64,000 nucleotides of DNA from Gibbula magus (taxonomy: Eukaryota > Mollusca > Gastropoda > Trochida > Trochidae), in NCBI GenBank assembly GCA_936450465.1, contig OW388289.1:74140593-74204592 (forward strand), written 5' to 3'. The notes under the pieces are model-generated. The model ran no database searches. It was not told the DNA's origin and worked only from the letters and a program-made list of their open reading frames with translations. Below, piece after piece: positions 13,051 through 23,616 of the stretch (positions are counted from its first letter, which is position 1; each line of letters starts with the position of its first letter). Made by a program: the position numbers and the translations under genes.

Positions 13051-16000
13051 GTAACTATAAACAATAAATCAATTAAAATGAATAAAACGTGCGAAAACTC
13101 CTACATTACGTACCATAATGCCTACTTTCGGATCGTTGTTAATCAATAATTGACAGTATTTATGATATTTTCGTTATAATTTGTTATGATTGCAAAGTTT
13201 ATTTATTAGTACTTTAGTTAGAATATGTCTTGTGTGTCTTGTATATTATTATGCAATGTAAAGTATTAAGACCGTTGATTAGCTCGTATCTTCCGATACG
13301 TGAAAGTAGAAGTGACTCTTTCGTCTTTACTCTGATCATATCGTGTAGGAACGTATGAATCGTCTTGGTTTCATCATTCTTTGATATTTATGTAATTAGT
13401 TAAACAGTTCAACACATAGCAGGGATAACTTATCTCTCTTTACTCTCTAATCTAACGTTGCATTTAATTTATCGTCTTAGCTTATTATTTCATTTTCGGA
13501 GATACAGATCTACCCTCCTTATAGTGATGTATTATCGATTCCATCTGATATTGCCACATACTGGTGCAGAGGCAGTCTGATTTTCCAATCGCACACAATA
13601 TGACATTACAATGTGTTCCATAACTCTATTTTGTTATAATTAGTATGTATACACGTCGCGTATCACGAATAGAGATCTATTTTAAATCATTATAGTTCTC
13701 GTTATTCCACCTTCTAAAATGTCGTTAAGAGAAGCTACTATATTGTTTAATTTACTAATATATTGAATGTGTCTCTCATTACACTAGATGCACAGTTCCC
13801 TTGCATCGTACATCAGTACACTGGGTATTGACCAACTCTGCTAAACCTCACCAGCTTCTATTATTTGTAGGTAGACAGGAGACGAGCGTACTGTCCAGTC
13901 TGATCCTGTACCGCAGTCCTCTGGTGATGTTCGGGTGCTCGTGTATTTTTTTCACTTTAATCGGGACCACAAGTTTCGCACCTGTCTATGCTCAGCATCT
14001 TGCACAGGTACGCTTCATTATAAAGTAACGTTACTTACATAGTTACCGGTAGCGGATTTAAATTTAAATGAATATTTATGATTTATTTGAATGTCTAATT
14101 TTCTTGAAAATATTCTGATCATAAGGTCGAAAAGAATTTAAATATATAGGTCTAGTTGCACTTTGCTTTCAATTAATATTGTGTTCATTTTGGGGATGGG
14201 GGTGAGTGAGATGAGTTGGGGTTTAACGCCGCTTTCAAGAGTATTTCACTTATATCGCGGCTGCTAGTATTATGGCAGGGAGAAAGCCCGCAACGCCATG
14301 TGGCTATATATGCATTGTGGTGAAACCTGCGAGCAACGACTGGAACTAGCGAACCATGGGTGGTACTGCACTGAAATTCAGTGTAGCATTGCACCCAAAC
14401 CTGACTGCGTGTAGAACATTTCTCTACTGCAGACAAAGTTGCCGTGCATCTGGCGGGATTCGAATCCCGGACCTCTTGATCCGATCGAAGCCTATCCCGT
14501 CCCCTTTTGGGGATGGAAGTATGGCAGCACCTTCAAGAGGTTTAGTTATACTGCCGTCGGTCATTGATCCACTAATTAGAGGTTCCCAACTTTGGGATTA
14601 TTATAAATTTAATGGAGGTTTATTTTGCCGAATTATTACGAAAAATGGACATTATTAGCCAAAAAAGACATTCAAATCATCCCGTTTACGGGCCGATGAC
14701 AAAACCAAAACTCTTGAACTTGCCACGAGTAAAACTATCCAAAAGAAACGTTGTTTGCCGCTAAACCTGAAACAATTACCATTAGTTTTGTCATATTTCA
14801 TTGCTAAAAACGCTTTTTTTTAAATCTTGCATTGTTGGAATACGATATAAACAAACCTATTCATTCAGTTCCAGTCGAAAGAAACCGAAACACAAGCGGC
14901 ACGCACTGCCGATATGCAGCCATTGCGCGAACCAGGAAATAAGAAGCGGCCTTAGCCTCGTTTTCGTTTCGAAAGGTCATAGGTCGTTTGCATGCATAAT
15001 ATTGAGAATCCCCTATTCCACGTTTTAGGAAATATGGAAATTGTGTCAGTACATGATGTTGTCGGAATAGTGCACCTTCTTGGGCTTTAAATCTATGGCA
15101 GACGCATCGTTGCTGTAGGATCTAACAAAAAAACAACAGAAAATCATATTTCACTGTTCTATCTCGCGTGGTTAAAGAGATTTCAAACGGCGATTTTTTT
15201 TAAAAGCCGTGTTTCTCATAAACATGAAAAGACATGTTTCGAGACATACAACTTGGTTTTAAGCGACATGGTGCAACTATGTTACAGTCGTAATTATATC
15301 AGTCGTTTCTTTAGCCCCTCGGTGTATAAATGTTCCTTTTTATCGTTGATATTATCATTGGAGTTTACTTTCAGTGTTTCTGTTTACATTGCTCTGGTTG
15401 CAGTTCAACCTGAAACAAAGCATCATCGGTGTACTCTTCATCATCTCTGCTGCGTCTTTCGCCATCGGCTCGCCGTTCTGGGGCTGGCTTCTTGACAAAA
15501 ATGTAAGTTTATTTTTACTAGGCTACTGTAACAGTGTATTGTCATGCTAAAACAGCTGCCTCTGATGGTGCAGATGGGAACATATAATGTGGTCAGTTTT
15601 ACGATTTGCCGCCATATTCCTTGAGCACGACCAGTTTCTATCTATACAGTTGTAGGATCTATTTTTCCCACATTACCTCCACCGATTCTGTCGATCTGTC
15701 TTATGGATATGGGCCTGTTCACATGTTGGAGAACTTAATGTCCTATGGGATGGATATGGGCCTGTTCACATGTTGGAGAACTAATGTCCTATGGGATGGA
15801 TATGGGCCTGTTCACATGTTGGAGAACTTAATGTCCTATGGGAGGGGTTAACAGTTCAGGGGATTATGTTGCGTTTCCGTTCTTGAACAGTGTGTGTTTA
15901 TGGAAAATAAAGAAGGTTACTGAGGGGAATCTACTGTTTGGGAACATTTCTTCATTTCCAATGTAACTTCTTCTGAAGATTTAATTATTCTTTTGTTTAC

Positions 16001-19000
16001 ACAGTTTTCAGGATTTAGGTGTTTACAATCTCATTTCAATCAAACCTAACGTAACACCCGTACCTCGCTGCACTGCACGGGTTATGGACGGAACGGCGAC
16101 ATCAAAATGAAATGAGAAAATCGTTATTATTTAGTTTAGTAATTCGTAACACACGAATTACTAGTCATAAATAGATAACAAACTCTACTATTAATAAAAC
16201 AAATATATATATTTGTTGTCGCGGTTCAGTCAAACTCTTTTCTTCCTCCGTTCCGTCCAATTTGTCACCGTTTCATCTAAACTGTTGTCGCCGTTTTGCC
16301 GTGTCGCCGTTTCGTCCGTATTCCCACTGCACATAGAAGTGAAGTCAGGGGTAATTAACCTTTTACACCAGCCAATCGGTGACGAGGCTAGAAACACGTA
16401 AACTCCGGTTATGTTATATTTACAAGCTGCCCTAACAAAAGATAAAAAAAACATAAAATGAACTAGATGAGTTAATTACTTCAGGAATATGAATAACAGG
16501 TTTCATCTTAAATGTTGTTGAATGTTAAATATGTCAAATCACATTTAAATGTTGTATTTAACAATGTCTTCACAACAGTTCGTACCTTGGTTTGTAACTA
16601 TTATATCTTCTATGTTCCAGTATTCGCCACTTCCACTTATGAATATCGGCCTTTTATCAGGCGCTGTTGTCTTCTTATTTTTCGGACCGGCTCCATTTTT
16701 CACTTTTCTGACACCGTAAGTATTTACTTCCTGACTGTGCTTTGACATATATATAATCCACATCCCTTGTAGATAGTGTTGGTCCAACAGAGGGATTAAA
16801 CCTGTTCAATGACAATTCACTGTAATTGAAAATTATTGAATGATTAATGTTAACCTTGCTTTGAGACATCCATAATGATCCTACATAACAGTGCTTTTAT
16901 ATTGTTTATAAATCAGCGAACTTAACCAAGCACTTGAAAATGCATTTAAATATTAACTATATGAAGCAACACGAACTTTACTGTTGCATTTGAATATTAA
17001 CTATATGAAGCAACATGAACTTTACTGTTGTATTTGAATATTAACTATATGAAGCAACACGAACTTTACTGTTGCATTTGAATATTAACTATATGAAGCA
17101 ACAAAACTTTACTGTTGCATTTGAATATTAACTATATGAAGCAACATGAACTTTACTGTTGTATTTAAATATTAACTATATGAAGCAACACGAACTTTAC
17201 TGTTGAATTTGAATATTAACTATATGAAGCAACACGAACTTTACTGTTGCATTTGAATATTAACTATATGAAGCAACACGAACTTTACTGTTGTATTTGA
17301 ATATTAACTATATGAAGCAACACGAACTTTACTGTTGCATTTGAATATTAACTATATGAAGCAAAACGAACTTTACTGTTGCATTTGAATATTAACTATA
17401 TGAAGCAACACGAACTTTACTGTTGTATTAAATATTAACTATGAAGCAACATGAACTTTACTGTTGTATTTGAATATTAACTATATGAAGCAACACGAAC
17501 TTTACTGTTGCATTTGAATATTAACTATATGAATCAACACGAACTTTACTGTTGCATTTGAATATTAACTATATGAAGCAACACGAACTTTACTGTTGCA
17601 TTTGAATATTAACTATATGAAGCAACACGAACTTTACTGTTGCATTTAAATATTAACTATATGAAGCAACACGAACTTTACTGTTGCATTTGAATATTAA
17701 CTATATGAAGCAACATGAACTTTACTGTTGTATTTAAATATTAACTATATGAAGCAACACGAACTTTACTGTTGAATTTGAATATTAACTATATGAAGCA
17801 ACACGAACTTTACTGTTGCATTTGAATATTAACTATATGAAGCAACACGAACTTTACTGTTGTATTTGAATATTAACTATATGAAGCAACACGAACTTTA
17901 CTGTTGCATTTGAATATTAACTATATGAAGCAAAACGAACTTTACTGTTGCATTTGAATATTAACTATATGAAGCAACACGAACTTTACTGTTGTATTAA
18001 ATATTAACTATGAAGCAACATGAACTTTACTGTTGTATTTGAATATTAACTATATGAAGCAACACGAACTTTACTGTTGCATTTGAATATTAACTATATG
18101 AATCAACACGAACTTTACTGTTGCATTTGAATATTAACTATATGAAGCAACACGAACTTTACTGTTGCATTTGAATATTAACTATATGAAGCAACACGAA
18201 CTTTACTGTTGTATTTAAATATTAACTTTATATATGAAGCAACACGAACTTTACTGTTGCATTTAAATATTAACTATATGAAGCAACACGAACTTTACTG
18301 TTGCATTTAAATATTAACTTTATATATGAAGCAACACGAACTTTACTGTTGTATTTAAATATTAACTATGTTGCAACGCGTTCCCTGTTATTTTATAATG
18401 GGTAGGGTATAAAATCAACCAATTTATGTTTGAATGATGTACTGAATATAAATCAGTACGCTTCTACTTAACATTCATGTAAATTTATCCTACTGCAGGA
18501 GTCTGTGGTTGACGATCCTCACCTCCGCACTGATGGGGTTTGCCCTGGGTCCGGTGATGATCAGTGGTATGAGATGTATAGTGCAGGGGGCAAGGTATGT
18601 ATATTATCCGTTTTAACCACTACAGTTAAACGAACGTCTATCTTGTCATATTTGCTCTTTGAAATTTTGAATTCAGAGACAATACGCTGCTGTATTCGAT
18701 TCCAATTTTGTTGCACAGAAATTAAATTAGATGAACTTGTTGAGTCAAGTTGACTTGAACTATATTGCTTTTCTTATGATTTTTTATTATAATACTTATT
18801 CCCTTTTAAAGTGATCCTTGTGTTTTAACTGAAAGTATTTTGGAAAACATTAGCTAGAGTTAATTTATGTCCATATTCATCAGATGACACTAATGTTTTG
18901 GATCGTGAACAATTTGGGATGATACTAAACTATATTTACTCTTACGACTGGTAATTGGATACCGAGCAATCACAATGAAGTACTCCGGGTGCATCGTTCT

Positions 19001-21924
19001 GTAAAACTGAATATGTAAGATGTGGAATATCGGACGGGACGTCCTTAAAGCAAAAAAAGAGGATCTGAATAAAGAGGATCACATTTCTTACGCCCGCGTA
19101 ATAATACGTATCCAAAGCTCAACTGATTCAAATCTCTTCAAAAGTGTAGACGTAAGATGACAGATCTTCGGCTGTATCATCCATCAGATTTAATCGTTCG
19201 ATTGTTACTTGATATGTCGCCAAACAGTTTTCTCTGTATCTAGGGATCTTGGAGTTGTGGGTGAAGGGAACACATACGGAATCATCGCAGGAGTTATACA
19301 GTCTTCTGTGAGCCTCGGGTGAGTCACAAGGAGCCGTGTCAGTATCTTCATTAGATCGATATGAAATTGATGTAGGACTAAGCTCAATTAAATTGAATCA
19401 AAGGAGTGTATGGAGCCTAAAGGCAAAGAAGTAGCCTCTAATTATAACCTCTGATATATACAGTGAATGTAGGCAACTACATCTAAATGTAGAACCGCAT
19501 CAGTGAATATATAAGTATATGACAGACATTGTAATTGACGTTTCTGGGTGGGTTTTTTTCATCAATTTCCCAAAGGGAGTTTTGACCGAGGGCCACCGTG
19601 ATTGATGTAGTTTCTTCATTTCCGAAGATGAGAAACAAGACTCCCTTCTTGGTTCAAATTATCTTATAACATCATTTCGTTTCCTAAAATAGACCAATGT
19701 CAAGGTAATTCAATAAAGACGAGCGTCAAACGATGTTTTAGAACACATTTTATCCAAAAACCAAGGTACGTGAATTACAATGTATTGCGCGCCTGGATGC
19801 ACTGAGTAATTGGGCTTTGTAACTAGGTCACTTATAGTCGACAGGAGATTTGTTAATCGCCGTTTACAAACATGATCTGGACTCTGACCTGTTGTTTACC
19901 ACAGGACATTTACAGGGCCTTTGTTGGGCGGTGCGCTCACTGACAAGTTCGGGTTTGGTTGGACCATGGTGTTTGTTGCTGGTTTTCTCTTGCTACCGGT
20001 AAGAATATATTTACCGAAACAGATACATCTATATTGATTCTAAAACATCTTTCGCTCCACGTGTAATTATACCCCCGCTACGAAGTCCGGTCAATTTTCT
20101 CAAAAACCTTCAAAGGTACATCAACCAAACTGTGTACAGATGTTAACCATGTTCTTTCGATCGCGCACAGACATTTTTCAATTTTCTAAGATTGATACTT
20201 TTTGTCGTTTCTATGGAAACGTCACTTTTGGGACTTAGTATTATTGTGTTCAATGGGGACAAGTTTTCTCGGATACTGTTCAACCTAGGTGAATGAAATT
20301 TTGTTCGTGAGTACTCATGACCATACTCTTTATCGAGTTCGAAAACCAGTTCCGAAATATTATTTTTTACGGAGTTATGGCCCTTGAATCCGAAATCGAA
20401 CTTAGTACCAAAAGATCTGTGATGCTCCAATGGGGACAAGTGTTCTCAGAAACTATTACATCTAGCTGAATGAAATTTAATATGGAGGTAGTCCAGATAA
20501 TACTCTTCATCGAGTTCGAAAACCAGTTCCGAAATATTATTTTTTACGGAGTTAGGGCCCTTGAATCAGAAATTGAACTTTGTACCAAAAGAGCTGTGAT
20601 GCTCCAATGGGGACAAGTGTTCACGGAAACTATTAAATCTAGGTGAATGAAATTTTACATGTAGGTAGTCCAGATGACACTATTCATCGAGTTCACAGTC
20701 CAGTTCCGAAATAAAAAAATTTACGGAGTTATGAAGCCCTTGAATCTGTAATTTAACTTGGTACAAATTACCGGTGTGATGCCCTAATGGGAAAAATAAA
20801 GTTACCTGAAAAATATTACATCTGGGTGAATGAAATTTTGTAATAACAGTCAGTTCCTAAAATTATTTTTGACAATATTGTGATGCTTGAAGCTGTTTTT
20901 TTAAACATGGTAACCTTCACATCTATAATTCTCAATGGACGGAGAGCGGATGGCGGGGATATGTGAGCCAAGCTCACTTTTTTCTTGTTTTCGTAGTTTG
21001 CCGATATGACCAACCCATGTTCATACAGGACATATATAAAATCAACGTCATAGATTTATTAAAACTGATGTAATCAAATGTCCGCTGAGAATTAAAGAAA
21101 TTCTGGTAAAATCCTAATCGTTAGGTTGTAATGATGATCGCTTGTGAAATATACTATAAATCAAAGAGCATGGCTAGAAGAAGATCTAAAGCAGGTACAG
21201 TCTAAACTGCCTATGCGAGAAAGCATATACGTCACTGTAAGACGTGCTGTGCATTGATATAACGTCAACTGTGTTGATTCCATTAAATCATGACTCCCAA
21301 CTATTGTTATACATACAAGCTATCCATAAATTGTGCTTGATATTGCATCTTTTTCGTGAGCTATGCATGATAGCAGATAGCAGATTCTCCTTGTCCGTAT
21401 GACGATCGTCCATATGGTGTTTAACTAATATCTGATTCCTATCTTATCTTATCCATTCCTATTCTATCTACATGAGCCTGTATCGCTTGGAAGGGAACTT
21501 GGAAATACCAAATTGGCCAATGAGAGGGAAAGTGGCCATAGCGTTAGAGAAAACGACCACTGTTTTCACTAGGATCCCTTAGAAATAGAGTTAGAGAGTC
21601 ATACATACCTATAAAATCTACCCTTTAAAAACATTGTCTGCAAGCATACAAGTCTTTCTAACACTATTTCTAAGCGATACACACCCTCGCCCTATGTTAT
21701 GAGTTTACTTGGATGTTGGATACACTAATTAACATAAGATGCATATGTTACAGATCATTTTCTTCAGTCCCTTCACCATTCTCCGATTTCGCGCCTGGTG
21801 CAGATCAAGAGCGAAGGGGCAGCGATTGTATTCCAAGCTACAACTGGCGGAGACAGCCAGCGAGAACGGACTCTTGTACGGTTCCTCTTCCCCACCAACC
21901 GAGGTCGAGGTCACCTCAACCTGA
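12957..21924 (+). CDS. SLC18B1: SLC18B1-like MFS transporter, C-terminal eight exons (5' end outside window)
   Basis: Eight exons (12957-13050, 13871-14007, 15404-15502, 16621-16715, 18499-18594, 19244-19318, 19905-19998, 21754-21924) sum to 861 nt, giving 286 residues plus a TGA stop. All introns have GT-AG ends and every phase matches. The product corresponds to about the second half of an SLC18B1-type major facilitator. It starts at the GGYRLPFFVLGG membrane segment, then has a central helix ending FAPVYAQHLAQ, the loop SPFWGWLLDKN (MFS motif-A-like repeat), two further helices, GPLLGGALTDKFGFGW (the family's GPxLGG loop), a last helix, and a polar tail of about 45 residues. In mammals SLC18B1 loads polyamines into secretory vesicles. 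Transport by this protein is inferred from family only. The N-terminal half must lie beyond the 36-bp array, left of the window. Paralogy within the SLC18 or wider MFS families cannot be settled here. Confidence 0.88.
13871..14007 (+). CDS. SLC18B1: SLC18B1-like exon
   Basis: Acceptor tattatttgtag|GT, donor ttgcacag|gtacgc. Two AGs downstream (13,874 and 13,878) could also serve, but only 13,871 fits the phase of the preceding exon. It encodes RQETSVLSSLILYRSP, then a transmembrane helix, then TSFAPVYAQHLAQ. This corresponds to the family's helix that precedes the FNL motif. Confidence 0.88.
14188..14516 (-). mobile_element. tRNA-derived SINE flanked by a 12-bp target-site duplication
   Basis: The 12-mer TTTTGGGGATGG occurs at 14,188-14,199 and again at 14,505-14,516, bracketing about 305 bp. 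The body has a B-box-like segment (GGGATTCGAATCCCG, 14,455-14,469) near its right end and a TGAGTGAGATGAG-type simple tail at its left end. It is therefore a SINE inserted in minus orientation, with its tRNA-like head at the right. The segment TTTAACGCCGCTTTCAAGAG near the tail resembles a motif I associate with molluscan SINEs; this is from memory. The element lies in the intron between the second and third visible transporter exons. Short open frames across it are meaningless. Confidence 0.8.
15029..15300 (+). repeat. Dispersed repeat, diverged copy (family also at 54.1 and 59.0 kb)
   Basis: This stretch aligns end to end, with many substitutions and small indels, with 54,139-54,384 and 58,972-59,217. 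Shared anchors in order are GAAA.ATGGAAAT..TGT, AGTAC, GTTGTCG, GACTTTAAA or GGCTTTAAA, GACGCATC, AGATTTCAA and GACATG. The family is not recognised. It lies inside a transporter intron. Confidence 0.7.
15404..15502 (+). CDS. SLC18B1: SLC18B1-like exon
   Basis: Acceptor gctctggttgcag, donor gacaaaaat|gtaagt, phase 0 at both ends (33 codons). The exon begins FNLKQSIIGVLF and ends SPFWGWLLDKN. The family has FNL at the same place and a SPLxGxLxDK loop after the helix, which makes this one of the most diagnostic exons. Confidence 0.92.
15704..15843. repeat. Three tandem copies of a 46/47-bp repeat
   Basis: Copies at 15,704-15,750, 15,751-15,796 and 15,797-15,843 each begin TGGATATGGGCCTGTTCACA. 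The middle one lacks one base. It is intronic, between the third and fourth visible transporter exons. It looks like an incipient minisatellite. Confidence 0.93.
15844..16620 (+). other. Rest of intron, nothing further recognised
   Basis: Between the 47-bp repeats and the next acceptor I see AT-rich intron sequence. A few short open frames on both strands show no family resemblance. Confidence 0.7.
16621..16715 (+). CDS. SLC18B1: SLC18B1-like exon
   Basis: Acceptor tctatgttccag, donor ctgacacc|gtaagt. It starts in phase 0 and ends with two bases (CC). Reads YSPLPLMNIGLLSGAVVFLF, then FGPAPFF. It corresponds to the family's helix with the conserved GP before a short extracytoplasmic loop. Confidence 0.9.
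16941..18370. repeat. 44-bp minisatellite, about 32 units
   Basis: The unit contains ATTAACTATATGAAGCAACA and GAACTTTACTGTTG; the period is 44 bp (for example gaag at 16,963 and 17,007). The order of variant units from 17,162 repeats at 17,731 (offset 569 bp, 13 units less 3 bp), including a shortened unit with tgtattaaatattaactatg (17,424 and 17,993). The array fills most of the intron between transporter exons 16,621-16,715 and 18,499-18,594. No splice-site motif is embedded in the unit, unlike the array at 26-53 kb. Confidence 0.96.
18499..18594 (+). CDS. SLC18B1: SLC18B1-like exon
   Basis: Acceptor atcctactgcag, donor ggcaag|gtatgt. The first base completes a proline codon from the previous exon, and the exon ends with AG. 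Reads SLWLTILTSALMGFALGPVM, then ISGMRCIVQGA. The family has LWLLVLxLVVxGxxxG at this place, a transmembrane helix with small residues. Confidence 0.9.
18595..19243 (+). other. Intron, nothing recognised
   Basis: AT-rich sequence between two phase-matched exons. Short open frames only; no repeat or RNA gene seen. Confidence 0.7.
19244..19318 (+). CDS. SLC18B1: SLC18B1-like exon
   Basis: Acceptor tctctgtatctag, donor agcctcgg|gtgagt. Reads DLGVVGEGNTYGIIAGVIQS, then SVSLG, after a split arginine codon. This matches the family segment that reaches from a cytosolic loop into the next helix (human GLSTLGLVSGLFSAMWSIG). It ends with two bases of the glycine codon completed by the next exon. Confidence 0.88.
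19319..19904 (+). other. Intron, nothing recognised
   Basis: No tandem repeat, hairpin or coding signal seen between these two exons. Confidence 0.7.
19905..19998 (+). CDS. SLC18B1: SLC18B1-like exon
   Basis: Acceptor gtttaccacag, donor ttgctaccg|gtaaga. Reads TFTGPLLGGALTDKFGFGW, then TMVFVAGFLLLP. The GPxLGG...D..G...W pattern is a hallmark of the last helices of SLC18 and related MFS carriers. The exon ends in phase 0. Confidence 0.93.
19999..21753 (+). other. Last intron, half of it an interspersed repeat
   Basis: Contains the repeat-rich element at about 20,060-20,960. The remaining 0.8 kb before the last exon holds nothing I recognise. Confidence 0.75.
20060..20965. repeat. Interspersed element with four internal 177-180-bp repeats
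   Basis: It begins near TATACCCCCGCTACGAAGTC. It contains four imperfect direct repeats whose landmark CAATGGGGAC (or TAATGGGAAA) lies at 20,251, 20,428, 20,605 and 20,785. Each is followed by GTGAATGAAATTT-like and CGAGTT..A..CCAGTTCCGAAAT segments and TTTACGGAGTTA. It ends near ATGGCGGGGATATGTGAGCC. This looks like a multi-copy family typical of bivalve genomes (from memory); no transposase frame is seen. It sits in the last transporter intron. Confidence 0.75.
21754..21924 (+). CDS. SLC18B1: SLC18B1-like terminal exon
   Basis: Acceptor gcatatgttacag; 56 codons plus TGA. It opens with IIFFSPFTILRFRAW, the end of the last helix and a basic membrane-exit sequence. The polar cytosolic tail ends in an acidic, serine- and proline-rich segment (SSSPPTEVEVTST). 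Tail length is comparable with SLC18B1 proteins. The stop is only 11 bases before a hairpin element, so the 3' UTR would start with the MITE. Confidence 0.9.
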   Translation: MIFFSPFTILRFRAWCRSRAKGQRLYSKLQLAETASENGLLYGSSSPPTEVEVTST

Positions 21925-21935
21925 ATACAAATGTA

Positions 21936-22048
21936 CAGGGTACCGTTCCACAAACCAATCTTAGCCTTAAGATCAATCTTAGCCAATGTTAAAAGATGAG
22001 CTTACGATTGATCTTAGGGCTAAGATTGGTTTGTGGAACGGTCCCCTG
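21936..22048. mobile_element. MITE-like hairpin, 113 bp
   Basis: Left arm 21,936-21,982 and right arm 22,001-22,048 are near-perfect inverted complements (CCGTTCCACAAACCAATCTT in the left arm) around an 18-base loop. No clear target-site duplication was seen. It lies immediately after the transporter stop codon and would be in its 3' UTR. Confidence 0.85.
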
Positions 22049-22471
22049 CTCTTTACGTCGTATTAATTGTTCACTTTGCTATGTAAAGTACATGTCTCTT
22101 CCACGGAATAGTTGGTAATCATATCTGTTAAACAGACTAAAAGCGATATAAATCGATAGAAATAAGTATTAAGGAATAATCTAGTATTGACACTAATTAC
22201 AATTCACTTAGACCTCGTTGTCCGTGGCAACCATTCATAAAAGTGTCCTGTTCATTATCGATATCAGGACTTTTTGAGCGAAATAGTCCTGATAACTGAT
22301 ACACGGACACTTTTTGAAAACTATTTTCAACAAGGTTAAATAAAGAATTCAACGACAAAGACATCAACAATGAGCTAAATGTTCCATTGAATAAAATCAT
22401 GACGCACTGTTAATGCTTCATTTGCCAATAATATCGAAACAAAACTATTTTAATCAACAAATTGAATTTAG

Positions 22472-22655
22472 CAGGTATTACTAAATAAATAGAGGATACT
22501 AAACGACCTTCTATTTAATACCATTTTTATTAAACGAGTTAATGATGTTGTATAAAACGAGCGAAAGCGAGTTTGATACTAAATCATTCACGAGTTTAAT
22601 AAAAAAAATGGTATTAAATAGAAGGAAGTTTAGTATTCTGTTTATTACTCGCCCA
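22472..22655. mobile_element. Inverted-repeat (MITE-like) element
   Basis: A left arm at about 22,490-22,545 (with CTTCTATTTAATACCATTTT) pairs with a right arm at about 22,588-22,650 (with AAAATGGTATTAAATAGAAG). The loop includes ACGAGCGAAAGCGAGT. A shorter inverted pair, TATTACTCGCCC at 22,644 and GGGCGAGTAATA at 22,841, suggests a larger element reaching about 22,855. Confidence 0.75.
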
Positions 22656-23452
22656 CCAATAATCCAGCAAAATAGCCGACATGGCTGTGAAACTATGATT
22701 CCCGCAAGCCCGATGCCATTGTGACGACGTTACTCCCATTATGACGTCATAAACGCACACTATTGTGACGTCATACATGCGGCGGTATTACACTAGTTTA
22801 ATATTGCCATATAATTATTACACTGCAGTATCTTACACGGGCGAGTAATAATTACAAATATTCAACGGTTCTGATAAACCTCAACTTGATCCACGGCCAA
22901 GGCCTCGGACGGGGCCTCACGGACAAACTGCCCTGGTATTTCCCGATACAACTCGGAAACTATGGTAGTTACTATTCGTATGTGTCAATGTACTGTCCTA
23001 CCAGTAAATCATATCAGGTATAATATGAACTTCATCATGCTGTCTGTTTATCTATATAGCCAGTCATTATCCACATGCTTCTCTATACCGTAACATTGTT
23101 CTGAACTACATCCATCATCAGTTGAAAATTATTATGAATAAAAAATGAATATTGACCATTGGTTGTTCGCTTCACAAAAACAACGAATATGAGTATCAAA
23201 TGATACACTGAGTGGGTTGAGTGGATTATTATTTGATTAGGTAGGGAAAGGAAGAGTTATGTTAATGATGATGAAAGTTGGCGATGTGTTTTGAAATGGT
23301 TGACGTGTTTGTCTACAATGTTTGTGGACGTCTTGTGTTCTTGGATGCGTATGTTGACCGGTCTGGATGTTTCCTCTTTCTTCAACAGTGACAGCTGTCT
23401 TTATCTTTGTCATATATCAACTGTTTGAGAGGCCTTCTAGAAGTTGATGTGA

Positions 23453-23616
23453 TCAAGAAGACAATGCATTTATGGATGATCAACTTCTTTATTCAACAAT
23501 AGCGGTGTTCCGGTATAGATCTCTATGCTGCTTGATAATGGTATAAGGACATATACCGGAACGTCGCTATTGTTGAATAAAGAAGTTGATCTTCAATAAA
23601 TTCATTGTCTTCTTTG
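23453..23616. mobile_element. MITE-like hairpin, about 164 bp
   Basis: The left arm 23,453-23,518 (with AACTTCTTTATTCAACAATA) is complementary to the right arm 23,551-23,615 (with TATTGTTGAATAAAGAAGTT). Arms are about 65 bases with few mismatches, around a loop of about 32 bases. No coding capacity. Confidence 0.85.

Larger units (their letters stand above)
14008..15403 (+). other. Intron with SINE and dispersed repeat
   Basis: Spliced-out DNA between two in-frame exons. It holds the SINE at 14,200-14,504 and a dispersed-repeat copy at 15,029-15,300. The remainder is AT-rich with nothing recognised. Confidence 0.85.

Noticed and set aside
12871..13149. 92-codon open frame
   Set aside because: It overlaps the transporter exon 12,957-13,050 in a different frame. 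Only the other frame matches the transporter family and splices in phase.
14356..14658. 100-codon open frame with GGIRIPDLL
   Set aside because: It runs across the SINE and its tRNA-like head; IRIPDL comes from the B-box region.
16213..16454. Overlapping short frames on both strands with GTCGCCGTTT motifs
   Set aside because: Low-complexity intronic sequence, no family resemblance and no splice-phase fit with the transporter.
22743..22776. TGACGTCA (CRE-like) sites, also at about 55,397 and 55,950
   Set aside because: Isolated octamers in repeat-rich spacer; no promoter evidence.
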